59,316 nt of DNA from Acidobacteriota bacterium (GTDB lineage Bacteria > Acidobacteriota > Terriglobia > Bryobacterales > Bryobacteraceae), in contig JAKOTR010000043.1 of assembly GCA_029776225.1 (NCBI GenBank), positions 103,195 through 162,510 on the forward strand, read 5' to 3'. Positions 27,767-36,902 of this stretch are shown piece after piece. The position numbers and the translations under genes were made by a program. The stretch's first letter is position 1. Every line of letters begins with the position of its first letter. The notes beneath the pieces were generated by a model. It searched no databases. It was not told the DNA's origin and saw only the letters and a program-made list of their open reading frames with translations.

Positions 27767-28378
27767 TCACTCGCTCGCGAGTGCCGCGCGGAGGGCGTTG
27801 GCGGTCTGCGAAGCGTGGGCGACACGGATGACGTCGAAGCCGGCTGCCCGGGCGCTGGCGACTCCGGCGTCCGAGTCCTCCACCACCAGCGGCTTGCGGG
27901 CTGAGAGGAGTTTGGCCGCCAGAAGATACGGCTCGGGATCGGGTTTGTGGCGGCTCACGTCCTCTCCGAAAACCATGGCGTGGAAATAGTCCCGCAGCCC
28001 GAGGCGTTCCAGCACCGCCCCGGATTCTCTCCTGGTACTTGAAGTTACCACCGCTAACTTATAGTGATTCAGTGACTTGATCAAGTTCACGAGATCGGGA
28101 TCCGCAGGTGGATCCGCCAGCATGCGTTCCCGGAACATCTCTTTCTTTCGCGGAAAATGTTCGCGAAGTTTTGCCCCGGGCACGGGCGGATTCGCGCGGC
28201 TGCCAAGGATGTCGAGTAAGGCAGAATCGGTCAGGCCGACGAATTCACGGGCGTAGAGGTCCCAGGTCAGCTCGATCCCGTACGGCCGCAGGATCTCGGC
28301 CCAGCAGGCATAGTGAACCGGCTCGCTATCAACCAGCACCCCGTCGAAGTCGAACAGAATGGCATCGTAGCGGGCCAT
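27767..28378 (-). CDS. HAD-superfamily phosphatase/phosphoglycolate-phosphatase-like hydrolase
   Basis: A 203-residue HAD hydrolase of subfamily IA with an alpha-helical cap. Motif I DFDGVLVDS is at 9-17 (both catalytic Asp present), motif II VVTSST at about 110-115, and motif III/IV KPDPEPYLLA and VVEDSDAGVASARAAGF near the C-terminus. Likely substrates are small sugar phosphates such as beta-phosphoglucomutase or phosphoglycolate-type compounds, not decidable from sequence. It starts inside the stop of the M48 protease gene (TAATG), so the two genes are coupled. Confidence 0.85.
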   Translation of the reverse strand: MARYDAILFDFDGVLVDSEPVHYACWAEILRPYGIELTWDLYAREFVGLTDSALLDILGSRANPPVPGAKLREHFPRKKEMFRERMLADPPADPDLVNLIKSLNHYKLAVVTSSTRRESGAVLERLGLRDYFHAMVFGEDVSRHKPDPEPYLLAAKLLSARKPLVVEDSDAGVASARAAGFDVIRVAHASQTANALRAALASE

Positions 28379-29730
28379 TACGACCCGAACCTGACGGAGT
28401 TGAGCATACGGTTGAAGGCGGTGTTGGCTCTGGAGGTTTCCGACTGCGGCGCGATCAGGATGAGGTAGAACATGCCGTCCGGCCGCTGAACGGTGACCAG
28501 CGTATCCACTTCGGTCTGGCCCGGATACGGCGACTCGGAGTTCAGCGTGGTGATGAGCGCCTGCTGCCCGCCAACACGAGCGGTGCGGCTGGTGCCGACG
28601 ACTCTCATGGACGGGTTTGTCCGCTGCAACTCCGAAATCAACTGCCGGGTGCGGGCATCGAGGGCGGTCCGCGCGTTGTCCCGGACGTACACGGCGATGG
28701 CGCCGTAGCCAATCGCACTGCCGCTCTGGGATTGCAGCACGCCGGCGGGCGCGGCCAGGGTGACCGAATCCGCCGTCTGATTACCCATGGCCTGCCAGTT
28801 ATCCGGGTAGAGGAGCGTGAATCCCCTGCCCTGATATTGTCGGTACTGCCCGGATGGCCGCGCGCTGGCGGGATCTGCGGCGGGTTGCGAAGCGGCGCCT
28901 CTGCGCGGCTCGGAATATCCCTTCAACGCGGCGACCCGCTGCTTCATGGTGCGAAACTGGCCGGAATCACCGGTGTAGCTCGCTCTTGGCAGGTACGGAA
29001 TGATCTCCTCGATTGCCTTCGTGCGGTTGCCAGGGTTGGGATGGGAGGAGAAAAACTGCGGCCCGCGGCTTCCGCCCTGAGCTTCGAGCTTCTCGAAGAA
29101 GCGGGCCATCTCAATGGGGTTATAGCCGGCGCCGGCCATGATCTGCGCGCCAAGAAGGTCGGCCTGTTTCTCGGCGTCGCGCGAGTATTTCAGCAGCACC
29201 GAGTTGGCGCCGAAGGCGATGCCGGCCTGCGCAAGCTGCCCGAGCAACCCCTTGCCGCCCACGGAGGCGCCTGCAAATCCGGCGATCAGTTGCAGGCCGA
29301 GCGCCTTGGTGGCCTGATGCGTGCCGTGGCGGAGCGCCACGTGCGCGATCTCATGCGCCATCACGCCGGCAAGCTGGGCCTCGTTGTCCGCTTCCTGAAT
29401 CAGGCCGGTGTGGACGAACGTCGGCCCGCCCGGCAGGGCAAACGCGTTCACGCTTGTGTCGTAGACCAGCGTGAAGGAATACGGATAGGATTCCGATTCG
29501 GCCAGGGGATGCGCGGCCAGTTTCTTGCCAATGCGGTTGATGTACGCACTGAGCTGCTCGTCGCGTACGGTTTGGTATTCCTTAGCGATTTCCTGCGCCG
29601 CAGCGCGCCCGAGTTCGACGTCCTGCGCCTTGGTGTAGAGATTGAAGCCGGGCTTCAGCTTCGGAAGTCCTTGGGCGGCCACCAGAACGGCGGCAACCAG
29701 AAAGAGAACGGCGGATCTCTTTGCCAGCAT
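28378..29730 (-). CDS. M48-family metalloprotease (BepA-like), exported
   Basis: A 450-residue protein with an N-terminal signal peptide (LFLVAAVLVAAQG at about 8-21). The M48 catalytic domain has HEIAH at 126-130 with an active-site Glu; the third zinc ligand is probably E187 in RDAEKQADLLG. The family in Acidobacteria acts as a periplasmic quality-control protease (BepA/YfgC-like). After about 290 the C-terminal part is a small beta domain (FTLLYPDNWQAMG..) of the DUF1795/PsbP-like kind, less certain. It is in an operon with the HAD gene. Confidence 0.85.
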   Translation of the reverse strand: MLAKRSAVLFLVAAVLVAAQGLPKLKPGFNLYTKAQDVELGRAAAQEIAKEYQTVRDEQLSAYINRIGKKLAAHPLAESESYPYSFTLVYDTSVNAFALPGGPTFVHTGLIQEADNEAQLAGVMAHEIAHVALRHGTHQATKALGLQLIAGFAGASVGGKGLLGQLAQAGIAFGANSVLLKYSRDAEKQADLLGAQIMAGAGYNPIEMARFFEKLEAQGGSRGPQFFSSHPNPGNRTKAIEEIIPYLPRASYTGDSGQFRTMKQRVAALKGYSEPRRGAASQPAADPASARPSGQYRQYQGRGFTLLYPDNWQAMGNQTADSVTLAAPAGVLQSQSGSAIGYGAIAVYVRDNARTALDARTRQLISELQRTNPSMRVVGTSRTARVGGQQALITTLNSESPYPGQTEVDTLVTVQRPDGMFYLILIAPQSETSRANTAFNRMLNSVRFGS

Positions 29731-29816
29731 CTCCGACCTCGTCTCTTACAAGGATACGGCGAATTCTGAAGCCGTGTACGTGAAAAGTGTCCGGCGCCGG
29801 CCGCGGCGTGCTGCTT

Positions 29817-30398
29817 TTATCGAGCGGCGGCGACTTTCCGGGCTCCTTCGACCTCGATGAGCTTGCCGGTTCGCACGTCGTAGATGAAACCGTGGATTGC
29901 CACGCTCGCGGGCACGAGTGGATGGTTCCGGATGCGGGCGACGTCGTCGAGTACGCTTTGCGCCTGGTCCTTTATGGTCAGCCATTCGATGTACTCGCCG
30001 GCCCGGGAACCCGGCCCCTTGCCCGTGTCCTTCCAAACGCCGTTCTCGAAGGCCGCCGTTTCCAGGCTGCGCGCGAGCAGGTCGCGCATGATTTCGTTCG
30101 TGAAGGTTTCCATTCCGCAATCCGTGTGGTGGATCACGAACCACTCCTGGGTGCCGAGGAGTTTATGGGAAATCACCAGCGAGCGGATTGCGTCGTCGCT
30201 GGCGCGTCCGCCGGCGTTGCGGATCACGTGCGCGTCGCCTTCGGCGAGGCCGGCGAACTTCGCTGGGTCCAGGCGGGCGTCCATGCAGGTGAGAATGGCG
30301 AAGCGGCGGGCGGGCGGCATCGGGAGCTTCGATTTGGCTCCGAAATTGGCGGCGTAAGCCTTGTTGGCTTCAAGTACTTCCTGAAGAATTGTGCTCAT
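29817..30398 (-). CDS. Beta-class carbonic anhydrase
   Basis: A 193-residue enzyme interconverting CO2 and bicarbonate. Zinc ligands C38, H91 and C94 are in CMDAR and HHTDCG, with the D40/R42 dyad intact. A ribosome site GGAGG lies 7 nt before the ATG at 30398. Length matches the short plant-type/cab-type subclass found in actinobacteria and acidobacteria. It is divergent from ilvE across a 149 bp gap that contains the ilvE promoter. Confidence 0.93.
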   Translation of the reverse strand: MSTILQEVLEANKAYAANFGAKSKLPMPPARRFAILTCMDARLDPAKFAGLAEGDAHVIRNAGGRASDDAIRSLVISHKLLGTQEWFVIHHTDCGMETFTNEIMRDLLARSLETAAFENGVWKDTGKGPGSRAGEYIEWLTIKDQAQSVLDDVARIRNHPLVPASVAIHGFIYDVRTGKLIEVEGARKVAAAR

Positions 30399-30535
30399 AA
30401 AGTCTCCTCCGAGTGGTTTGGCCGAAACATCCTAAAGTCTATCGACATTATGGCACATTCGCAGACAAAAGAAAAGGCTGCCTGAGTGGACGCAACGGAG
30501 AAATCCCCATCACCATGGGAGGGTTTGCATCACTA

Positions 30536-30541
30536 TATAAT
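30536..30541 (+). promoter_or_regulatory. Perfect TATAAT -10 element, likely leaderless ilvE start
   Basis: TATAAT ends 6 nt before ATG 30548, so transcription should begin at or within a base or two of the start codon. No Shine-Dalgarno is present near the ATG and no clear -35 hexamer is seen 16-18 nt upstream. Compare the promoter at 19549-19577. Confidence 0.45.
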
Positions 30542-30547
30542 GACTAC

Positions 30548-31495
30548 ATGTTAGTCCCCACCGAGAAGATTTGGCACAACGGAACATTCATCCCTTGGAA
30601 TGAAGCCAGGATTCATGTTTTGTCCCATGTGGTGAGCTACGGCACGTCCGTATTCGAAGGTATTCGCTGCTATGAGACGCCGTCCGGGCCGGCGATTTTC
30701 CGGCTGCGGGACCACGTGCGGCGCATGCTCGATTCGGCGAAGATTTACCGCACGGAAGTCCCGTATACGTGCGAGCAGCTTTGTGAGGCGATCAAGGATC
30801 TGTTGCGGGTGAACAAAATGAGCTCGTGCTATGTGCGGCCGATCGTGCTGCGCGGCTATGGCGAAATGGGCGTGTTCCCCGGGAACAATCCGGTTGAAGT
30901 TTTCCTGGCTTGCTGGGAGTGGGGCCGCTATCTGGGTGAGGAGGCGCTGGCGGAAGGCGTCGACGTTTGCGTATCGAGCTGGAACCGCCTGGCGCCGAAC
31001 ACGCTGCCGGCGATGGCGAAAGCCGGGGCGAACTACATGAATTCGCAGCTTATCAAGATGGAAGCGCTGGCGAACGGTTACCACGAAGGGATCGCGCTGG
31101 ACGCGGCAGGCTACGTAAGCGAAGGGTCGGGCGAGAACATATTCGTGGTACGCGATGGAAAGATTTTTACTCCTCCGCTGGGCACCTCGGTTCTGCCGGG
31201 CATCACGCGGGATTCGGTGATCCAACTGGCGCAGGACGTGGGAATTCCGGTAGTGGAAACGATGGTGCCGCGCGAGATGCTCTACATCGCCGACGAGGTC
31301 TTCTTCACCGGAACAGCGGCTGAGATCACGCCGATCCGTTCGGTTGACCGCATACAGGTGGGCGCGGGGCGGCGCGGTCCGGTGACCGAGAGGTTGCAGA
31401 AGGAATTTTTCGCGATTCTGGACGGTACGAAGCCCGATCACCGCGGCTGGTTGACTCCGGTATACACTCCGCAACCGGCTGAAGCGCGGGGATGA
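30548..31495 (+). CDS. ilvE: Branched-chain amino acid aminotransferase
   Basis: A 315-residue class IV aminotransferase that makes leucine, isoleucine and valine from their 2-oxo acids with glutamate. The start is set at ATG 30548 ([14 protein letters not shown]), just after a TATAAT box; an upstream in-frame ATG at 30515 would add 11 residues of no homology. The PLP lysine is K158 in [24 protein letters not shown] and [20 protein letters not shown] are strong family signatures. Fold type IV proteins include D-amino acid transaminases, but the length and these motifs fit IlvE. Its stop is followed by a 224 bp gap before nagA. Confidence 0.93.
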   Translation: MLVPTEKIWHNGTFIPWNEARIHVLSHVVSYGTSVFEGIRCYETPSGPAIFRLRDHVRRMLDSAKIYRTEVPYTCEQLCEAIKDLLRVNKMSSCYVRPIVLRGYGEMGVFPGNNPVEVFLACWEWGRYLGEEALAEGVDVCVSSWNRLAPNTLPAMAKAGANYMNSQLIKMEALANGYHEGIALDAAGYVSEGSGENIFVVRDGKIFTPPLGTSVLPGITRDSVIQLAQDVGIPVVETMVPREMLYIADEVFFTGTAAEITPIRSVDRIQVGAGRRGPVTERLQKEFFAILDGTKPDHRGWLTPVYTPQPAEARG

Positions 31496-31702
31496 ACGAC
31501 TGGCAGGAACCCTGTGAGCACGGTCCGGAGAACTACCTCCCCCGAGATTTTCATCCGGACCGGGCTCGCAAGAGGCACTACCTTTTTAGCAAGGACGGGC
31601 CTGGAAATTCCAGCTTCAAAGGGACTAAAAGCTCCGTTTTCAACAAGTTTTATCCCACGTGCATGGTTGCGTTTAGCAGCCATGCAATGTGGAAAACCTG
31701 TA

Positions 31703-31708
31703 TATAAA
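31703..31708 (+). promoter_or_regulatory. Possible -10 element (TATAAA) upstream of nagA
   Basis: TATAAA at 31703-31708, 11 nt before the nagA ATG at 31720, would give a leader of only a few bases. No -35 element is visible. This is a weak call and supports the short-leader pattern seen at 19549 and 30536. Confidence 0.3.
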
Positions 31709-31719
31709 ACACTCGAATT

Positions 31720-32874
31720 ATGAAATGTTCCGGCATTAATGCCCTCACTGGACGTCCGGCGGAGGTAGTTTTCGGAAAAACGATCGAATCGGTGGGACCC
31801 GCAGCCGCCGGGGCGGCGGATTACATCGCGCCGGGCTGGATCGACCTTCAGGTGAACGGTTTTGCGGGAGTGGACTACAACTTTCCGGCGGCGCCGCACG
31901 AAGAAATCGCCCGGTCGATCCGGGTGCTGTTCTCGACGGGGGTGACGCGGTTTTACCCGACCGTGATCACGGGTTCGCCCGAGGACATGTGCGGCGCGCT
32001 GCGCAACCTGGCGGACGCGAAGGAACGTCTCGAGGAAGGCGAGGCGATCGAGGGAATTCATGTCGAGGGCCCGCATATCTCGCCGGAGGACGGACCGCGC
32101 GGAGCGCATCCGAAGCGCTGGGTGCGGCGGCCGGACCTGGACGAATTCCGCCGCATGCAGGAGGCGGCTCGAGGGCTGATCCGGCTGGTGACGCTGTCGC
32201 CCGAATGGCCCGAAGCGCCGCGGTACATCGAGGCGCTGGTGGATCAAGGCGTCGTGGTAAGCATCGGGCACATGAACGCGAACGCGGCGCAGATCGCGGA
32301 TGCGGTAAGCGCCGGAGCGACAATGTCCACACACCTTGGCAACGGGGCGCACGCCGTGTTGCCGCGGCATCCGAACTACCTGTGGGAACAGCTTGCCGAG
32401 GACCGGCTCACCGCCGGCTTCATCGTGGACGGCATTCACCTGCCGGCGTCCTTCCTGAAGACGGCGCTGCGCGCGAAGGGACCGGAGCGCGCGGTTTTGG
32501 TGACCGATGCGGCCATGCCTGCGGGTTGCGCTCCGGGGAGATACAAGCTCGGCGAGCAAGAGGTGGAACTGACGCCGGACAACCGGGTGGTGCTGGCCGG
32601 TGGGACTCGGCTGGCTGGATCGGCGCTGCGCATGGACAGGGGCATCGAAAACCTGATGCGGCTCGCCGGATTGACGCTTGCCGAAGCGGTGCGCCTGGCG
32701 ACGGTGAACCCGGCGCGGGCAGCGCGGATCGAGGGACGGCAGAAGGGGCTGGAAACCGGCGAGCGCGGCGATGTGGTTCGCCTGCGTTACTTGCCGGAGA
32801 CGCATCAAGTCTATATAGAAGAAACCTGGCTTGGTGGCGAGCAGGTCTATTCCGGTACAATGACTCCGGACTAA
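31720..32874 (+). CDS. nagA: N-acetylglucosamine-6-phosphate deacetylase
   Basis: A 384-residue amidohydrolase that removes acetate from GlcNAc-6-phosphate in amino-sugar catabolism or cell-wall recycling. PGWIDLQVNG at 38-47 is the NagA variant in which the first HxH pair is replaced by QxN, as in E. coli NagA. E116 in HVEGPHISPED, the two histidines in SIGHMNA and STHLGNG, and the catalytic Asp in LVTDAAMPAG are all present. There is no nagB or transporter beside it. The next gene (PP2C) begins 58 bp downstream, possibly in the same transcript. Confidence 0.9.
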   Translation: MKCSGINALTGRPAEVVFGKTIESVGPAAAGAADYIAPGWIDLQVNGFAGVDYNFPAAPHEEIARSIRVLFSTGVTRFYPTVITGSPEDMCGALRNLADAKERLEEGEAIEGIHVEGPHISPEDGPRGAHPKRWVRRPDLDEFRRMQEAARGLIRLVTLSPEWPEAPRYIEALVDQGVVVSIGHMNANAAQIADAVSAGATMSTHLGNGAHAVLPRHPNYLWEQLAEDRLTAGFIVDGIHLPASFLKTALRAKGPERAVLVTDAAMPAGCAPGRYKLGEQEVELTPDNRVVLAGGTRLAGSALRMDRGIENLMRLAGLTLAEAVRLATVNPARAARIEGRQKGLETGERGDVVRLRYLPETHQVYIEETWLGGEQVYSGTMTPD

Positions 32875-32932
32875 TGATCCGGAAAAGCCTCACAGCAACG
32901 GCCTGCGCCTGCGCGGCCCCTGCAAGGATACG

Positions 32933-35803
32933 ATGAAACCGCGCACCAAACAAATCGCGCTTCTAACGCTTGTCCTGGTCTGCGGCGGATGGATTCTTGC
33001 GAACGCGGCACGGCGATGGGGGAGCATGCCCCAGCGCGGCTGGTCGGGCATGCGGTTCAATTACCGGTTGTCAACCGGAGAGCCGACCTTCACCGTGGAG
33101 AGCGTCATTCCGCTGGGGCCGGCGGCACGCGCGGGCATCGAGGTCAACGACCGCATTGTCGCCATCAACGGCAAGCGTGAAAGACTGCGCGAAGCGAACC
33201 GCGGCTTCAAGCCGGGCGAGACGGTAATCTACACGATCGAGCGCGACGGCAAAGAGCGCGACGTCGCGGTGCGGCTGGAAAATCCCTTCCGGCGCATGCC
33301 GGTGCTAATCGAACTGGCGCTGGATTTTCTTGTCGGCCTGGCGTTTCTTACCGTCGGCATGCTTGTGTACTGGAAGCGGCCGCACGATCACCGCGCGCTG
33401 ATTTTCTTTTTCAGTTGCTCGATGTTCGGCCTGGGGCGGCTGATGGCGATGGGACCGCGGTACCCGGAACCGACGCCGCAGGGCGCGGTGATGGCGGTGG
33501 CATTTCTGGCCGTCTCGTTCCTATTCTTCCCTGCCCTTCTCCATTTTTCCTTGATTTTTCCGCGGCGGCGTCCGATTTTGGACCGGCACCCGGCGGTGCT
33601 GCGCTGGATTTACGGACTCCCGGCGATCTCCGTGCTTGTGGTGGGCGGGCTGTCCACCCTGGCTCTGATGACGGCGCGCCGGCGCGGAAGGCGTCCGGGC
33701 CCGCGGGACGAGTTCAGCCTGGAGACGCTGTTCGCTCCGATGGCGGAAAGGGCTTCCGAATACCGCCTGGAAATCATGGGGGCGCTGTTTGCGGTGATGC
33801 TGCCGCTGGCGGTGTTCTTGATACTGCGGTGGCGGCGCGCGATCCGCGAGCGTGGCTGGAAAACGGCGATTCTGGGGCATCCGGGGCTGGCCATGGCCAC
33901 GATGGCGGTATTGCCCGCGGCGGCAGGCAGCTCGCTTGAGATCGGCGGAATGGTGTTCGGGGCTTCGCCCGCGTTCCACCGGTCTGTGATTGAGTGGATG
34001 GCAACCAGCCTGGCAGTTGAGTTTGCGGCCTGCACCGTCGTGGAGTGGATCGTCATTCCCGTGGCGGCATGCGTGGCGGTGTACCGGAGCTACCGCGAGG
34101 CGGGCGTCGAAGAAAAGCAGCAGGTGAGGTGGCCGCTGTGGGGCATACTGATCGCGGTGCCGGGATACTTCCTGCTGCCGCCGCTTGCGAGCGCCACGGC
34201 GTGGATTCTCGGGCTCGACGCAGCAGGCAGCCGCGCGGCGATTCTGAGAACCGCAGGCGATTACCTGCACATCCTCGTACTGCTGTTCATACCCGTGTCG
34301 TTCGCGTTCGCGATTCTGAAATACCGCCTGATGGAAATCAACATCTACATCCGGCGGACGGTGGTGTACGGCGGCGTGACGGGGCTGCTGGGCCTGATGT
34401 ATTTGGGCCTGGTGGGCGGCGTGGGCGCGCTGGTGAGCCGTTCGACGGGCGCGACGAGCCAGTGGGTGGCGATCGTTTCGACGCTGGCCGTGGCGGTGGC
34501 GTTCGTGCCGGTGCGCAACCGCGTGCAGAGTTTCGTGGACCGGAGATTTTTCCGGCGCAGGCAGGACTACCCGGCTGCGCTCAGCTCGCTCAGCCGCGAC
34601 GTGGCGGACTCCCGCGACCAGGCGCAGTTGTTCAACACCGCGGTGGACCGGCTTCAGGAAGCGCTGCAAAACCGGTCCGTCGTGCTGTTCCTGCGGCCGC
34701 AGGATGAGCGCGCATTCGTGCCCGCGGCGAAGGTCGGCATTCCGGACGCGGTGAGCCGGCGGGCGCGGTTCGCTGCCGACGGGCCGCTGGCGAGATCGCT
34801 GACCTCGATCGCCGCTCCGCCGGAGGATGTGCCCGAAGAGGAGCGCCGCATGGTCGAGGAACTCGGCGGCGTGCTGCTGGTTCCGATGCGGCGGCGCGAC
34901 GAGCTGATCGGTTTCCTGAGCCTCGGCGGCAAGCTGTCCGATGAAGATTACGACCGCCAGGATATGGATTTTCTTTCGGCCGCGGCTAACCAGATCGCTG
35001 TGGCGATCGAGAACTTGCGGTTCGAGCAGCAGGAGCGCGAGTTCGAAAAGGCACGAGAGATCCAGCAGAGGCTCCTGCCCGCGCGGATTCCGCAGGCTCC
35101 GGGAATTCAGATCGCGGGTGCCTGGCAGCCGGCGCGCGCAGTGGGCGGCGACTACTACGATGTGCTCGAACTTGGCGAGGGGCGGCTGGCGTTGGTGATC
35201 GCCGACGTGTCTGGCAAAGGGGTTCCAGCGGCGCTGCTAATGTCGAACGTTCAGGCTGCGGTGAAGACGCTGGCCAGCGAGGCGGCGTCGCCCAAGGACC
35301 TGTGCGAGAGGGTGAACCGCCTGATTACCAGCAATATCTCGGTGGGGCAGTTCATCACGTTATTCTACGGCGTGCTGGACACGCGGACGATGAGGCTGGT
35401 TTACACGAACGCGGGGCACCTGGCGCCCATTCTGTGGCGCGCTTCCGGGACTGTGGAGCGGCTGGAGACGGGCGGGCTGATTCTGGGTGTGTCCAAGGCG
35501 GCGGTCTACGAACAGGATGAAGTCACGCTTGAGCCGGGAGACAAGCTCCTGCTGTTCACGGACGGCTTGAGCGAAGCGTTCAACGGCAACGACGAGGAAT
35601 TCGGCGAAGAGCGGCTGACGGCGCTGTTGGCCGCTTCCCAGAATGCGACGGCCGAGGAGATCGGGCGCAGCGTGTTGGGCGCAGTGTCACGGTTTTCGAA
35701 CAACAATTTTCATGACGACGCGACGCTGATCGCAGTCACGGTGGAGCCGGCGGCGGCGTGCGGCGAAGGCAAGGCTGAGAAAAAGCGGGGCACATCAGGC
35801 TGA
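32933..35803 (+). CDS. PDZ - multi-TM - GAF - PP2C/SpoIIE serine phosphatase
   Basis: A 956-residue signalling protein. Residues about 5-24 form a signal anchor; a PDZ domain at about 43-117 (IPLGPAARAGIEVNDRIVAINGK) would be periplasmic. About eight transmembrane helices span 125-480; a GAF-like domain lies at about 545-700. A SpoIIE-type PP2C catalytic domain covers about 715-945, with GGDYYDV, ADVSGKGVPAALLM, NAGHLAP, LFTDGLSEA and FHDDATL motifs that hold the metal aspartates. Such phosphatases typically control anti-sigma or anti-anti-sigma partner switching; no partner gene is beside it. This architecture recurs in Acidobacteria. Confidence 0.85.
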   Translation: MKPRTKQIALLTLVLVCGGWILANAARRWGSMPQRGWSGMRFNYRLSTGEPTFTVESVIPLGPAARAGIEVNDRIVAINGKRERLREANRGFKPGETVIYTIERDGKERDVAVRLENPFRRMPVLIELALDFLVGLAFLTVGMLVYWKRPHDHRALIFFFSCSMFGLGRLMAMGPRYPEPTPQGAVMAVAFLAVSFLFFPALLHFSLIFPRRRPILDRHPAVLRWIYGLPAISVLVVGGLSTLALMTARRRGRRPGPRDEFSLETLFAPMAERASEYRLEIMGALFAVMLPLAVFLILRWRRAIRERGWKTAILGHPGLAMATMAVLPAAAGSSLEIGGMVFGASPAFHRSVIEWMATSLAVEFAACTVVEWIVIPVAACVAVYRSYREAGVEEKQQVRWPLWGILIAVPGYFLLPPLASATAWILGLDAAGSRAAILRTAGDYLHILVLLFIPVSFAFAILKYRLMEINIYIRRTVVYGGVTGLLGLMYLGLVGGVGALVSRSTGATSQWVAIVSTLAVAVAFVPVRNRVQSFVDRRFFRRRQDYPAALSSLSRDVADSRDQAQLFNTAVDRLQEALQNRSVVLFLRPQDERAFVPAAKVGIPDAVSRRARFAADGPLARSLTSIAAPPEDVPEEERRMVEELGGVLLVPMRRRDELIGFLSLGGKLSDEDYDRQDMDFLSAAANQIAVAIENLRFEQQEREFEKAREIQQRLLPARIPQAPGIQIAGAWQPARAVGGDYYDVLELGEGRLALVIADVSGKGVPAALLMSNVQAAVKTLASEAASPKDLCERVNRLITSNISVGQFITLFYGVLDTRTMRLVYTNAGHLAPILWRASGTVERLETGGLILGVSKAAVYEQDEVTLEPGDKLLLFTDGLSEAFNGNDEEFGEERLTALLAASQNATAEEIGRSVLGAVSRFSNNNFHDDATLIAVTVEPAAACGEGKAEKKRGTSG

Positions 35804-35819
35804 CCCTGTGGAGGATCGA

Positions 35820-36626
35820 GTGGAAAAGGAACTGAGCGGGAAGATCGCATTTGTGACCGGCTCCGGGCGGGGGCTCGGACGGGCCATCGCCGGCAGGCTG
35901 GCCGAACTCGGCGCCGACGTCGCGATTCACGACCTGGACTGGAACTCGCCGTCCAAGTACGGTGAAGCGCCGGACCTGGGCGCGGTGGCGGAGCAGATCG
36001 CCGCATACGGAGTCCGCACGCTGGCCGTGACGGGAAATGTCGGCGACCAGGATGCGGTGAAGCGGATGCAGGAGGAGATCTGCACCAAACTGGGGCCGGT
36101 AAGCGTGCTGGTGAACTGCGCCGGCGGAGACATTGGGGCATCGGGCGGAAAGCCGAATCCGAACACCGCACTGGGCATTTCGGTTGAAGATATCCGGGTG
36201 GAAGTGAACAACAACCTGATTGGGACGATGCTGGTTTGCCAGGCGTTCTGCCCGGCGATGGTGGCGGCGGGCTCGGGCTCGGTGATCAACATCGCTTCGG
36301 TGGCGGCGCACTTCGGCACGTCTCCTGAGGCGTTGTACGCCACATTGAAGGCCGGGGTGGTGCATTTCACGAGGTGCCTGGCTTTCGAGCTGCGGCCGCA
36401 CGGTGTCCGCGTGAACGCCGTCAGCCCCGGACCGACCAAGACGGCCCGGTTCCTGGCGACCCGCAAGGTGGATCCGGCGATGATGGAGGTGGGCAAATCG
36501 CTGATCCGCTACGCGGAGCCTTCCGAGATTGCCGACGTAGTGGCGTTCTTGGCTGGGGAGCGCAGCCGCTTCATGAGCGGGCAGGTGCTGCGCGTGGACG
36601 GCGGAATGACGCTCTACCCGGGTTAG
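35820..36626 (+). CDS. Short-chain dehydrogenase/reductase (SDR), FabG-like
   Basis: A 268-residue SDR. GTG 35820 is chosen because GGAGG lies 5 nt upstream; GTG 35808 would add four residues. The cofactor motif TGSGRGLG is at 13-20, VNCAGG forms the NAG motif, a Ser sits in INIASVAAHFG, and the catalytic Y-x-x-x-K is YATLK. The acidic residue after the second strand (HDLDWN) favours NAD over NADP. The substrate cannot be told: family members reduce or oxidise sugars, acyl-ACP or steroids. It follows the PP2C gene by 16 nt. Confidence 0.85.
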   Translation: MEKELSGKIAFVTGSGRGLGRAIAGRLAELGADVAIHDLDWNSPSKYGEAPDLGAVAEQIAAYGVRTLAVTGNVGDQDAVKRMQEEICTKLGPVSVLVNCAGGDIGASGGKPNPNTALGISVEDIRVEVNNNLIGTMLVCQAFCPAMVAAGSGSVINIASVAAHFGTSPEALYATLKAGVVHFTRCLAFELRPHGVRVNAVSPGPTKTARFLATRKVDPAMMEVGKSLIRYAEPSEIADVVAFLAGERSRFMSGQVLRVDGGMTLYPG

Positions 36627-36674
36627 CCTTTTTGTTGCTGGCCGCGCGCGGAAACGCTCACTGGGAAGCTCGAA

Positions 36675-36705
36675 ATAAAAAAAGGCTCCCTTTTGCAAGA
36701 GAGCC
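36675..36705 (-). terminator. Rho-independent terminator, minus strand
   Basis: GGCTC (36684-36688) pairs with GAGCC (36701-36705); read on the minus strand the hairpin is followed by TTTTTTTATTT. It ends transcripts that come from the CcmH-like gene and the candidate RNA. Confidence 0.7.
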
Positions 36706-36884
36706 CGCTTAGGACTTCCTCTGATTTAGTGGGACCGGCTTCGCCGAAATCGTTCGGGACATGGTCCGAGAACCAGTGCCCCGGACAAAGCCAGCTGATG
36801 CCGGCCCCACGCCTCTAGTGGAGCAAATGAGATGCCAAAGAGGGCGCGTTGAAAACGCGCGTCTTACTGGCAAGGGAGTAAGAC
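36684..36884 (-). ncRNA. Candidate structured RNA ending in a terminator (minus strand)
   Basis: About 200 nt between the SDR and CcmH-like genes form several stems on the minus strand. These are GTCTTAC/GTAAGAC (7 bp, 36861-36867 with 36878-36884), GCGCGTT/AACGCGC (36844-36860), an 11 bp stem pairing 36729-36739 with 36800-36810, GTCCG/CGGAC (36764-36768 with 36782-36786), and a terminator hairpin at 36684-36705. In the 11 bp stem the only non-Watson-Crick pair is G-U on the minus strand but A-C on the plus strand, which supports minus-strand RNA. Size resembles 6S RNA, but I could not match a known family. It might instead be the 3' UTR of the CcmH-like gene. Confidence 0.4.
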
Positions 36885-36902
36885 TTGGTAGGTAAAAAAG
36901 CG

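Noticed and set aside
28108-29769. Plus-strand frame of 553 codons opposite the HAD and M48 genes
   Set aside because: It mirrors two clear minus-strand genes, has no domain or ribosome site and shows the Arg/Gly/Ala-rich composition of antisense frames in GC-rich DNA.
31492-31707. 71-codon frame between ilvE and nagA
   Set aside because: It overlaps the ilvE stop, has no ribosome site or recognisable motif, and lies across the AT-rich nagA promoter region.
36711-36810. tRNA, SRP or RNase P RNA in the candidate RNA region
   Set aside because: GAGGAAGTCC recalls the RNase P start and GGGGCCG/CGGTCCC a tRNA acceptor, but there is no T-loop sequence, no SRP GGAAG tetraloop context and no P4 partner. 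Left as an unassigned structured RNA.
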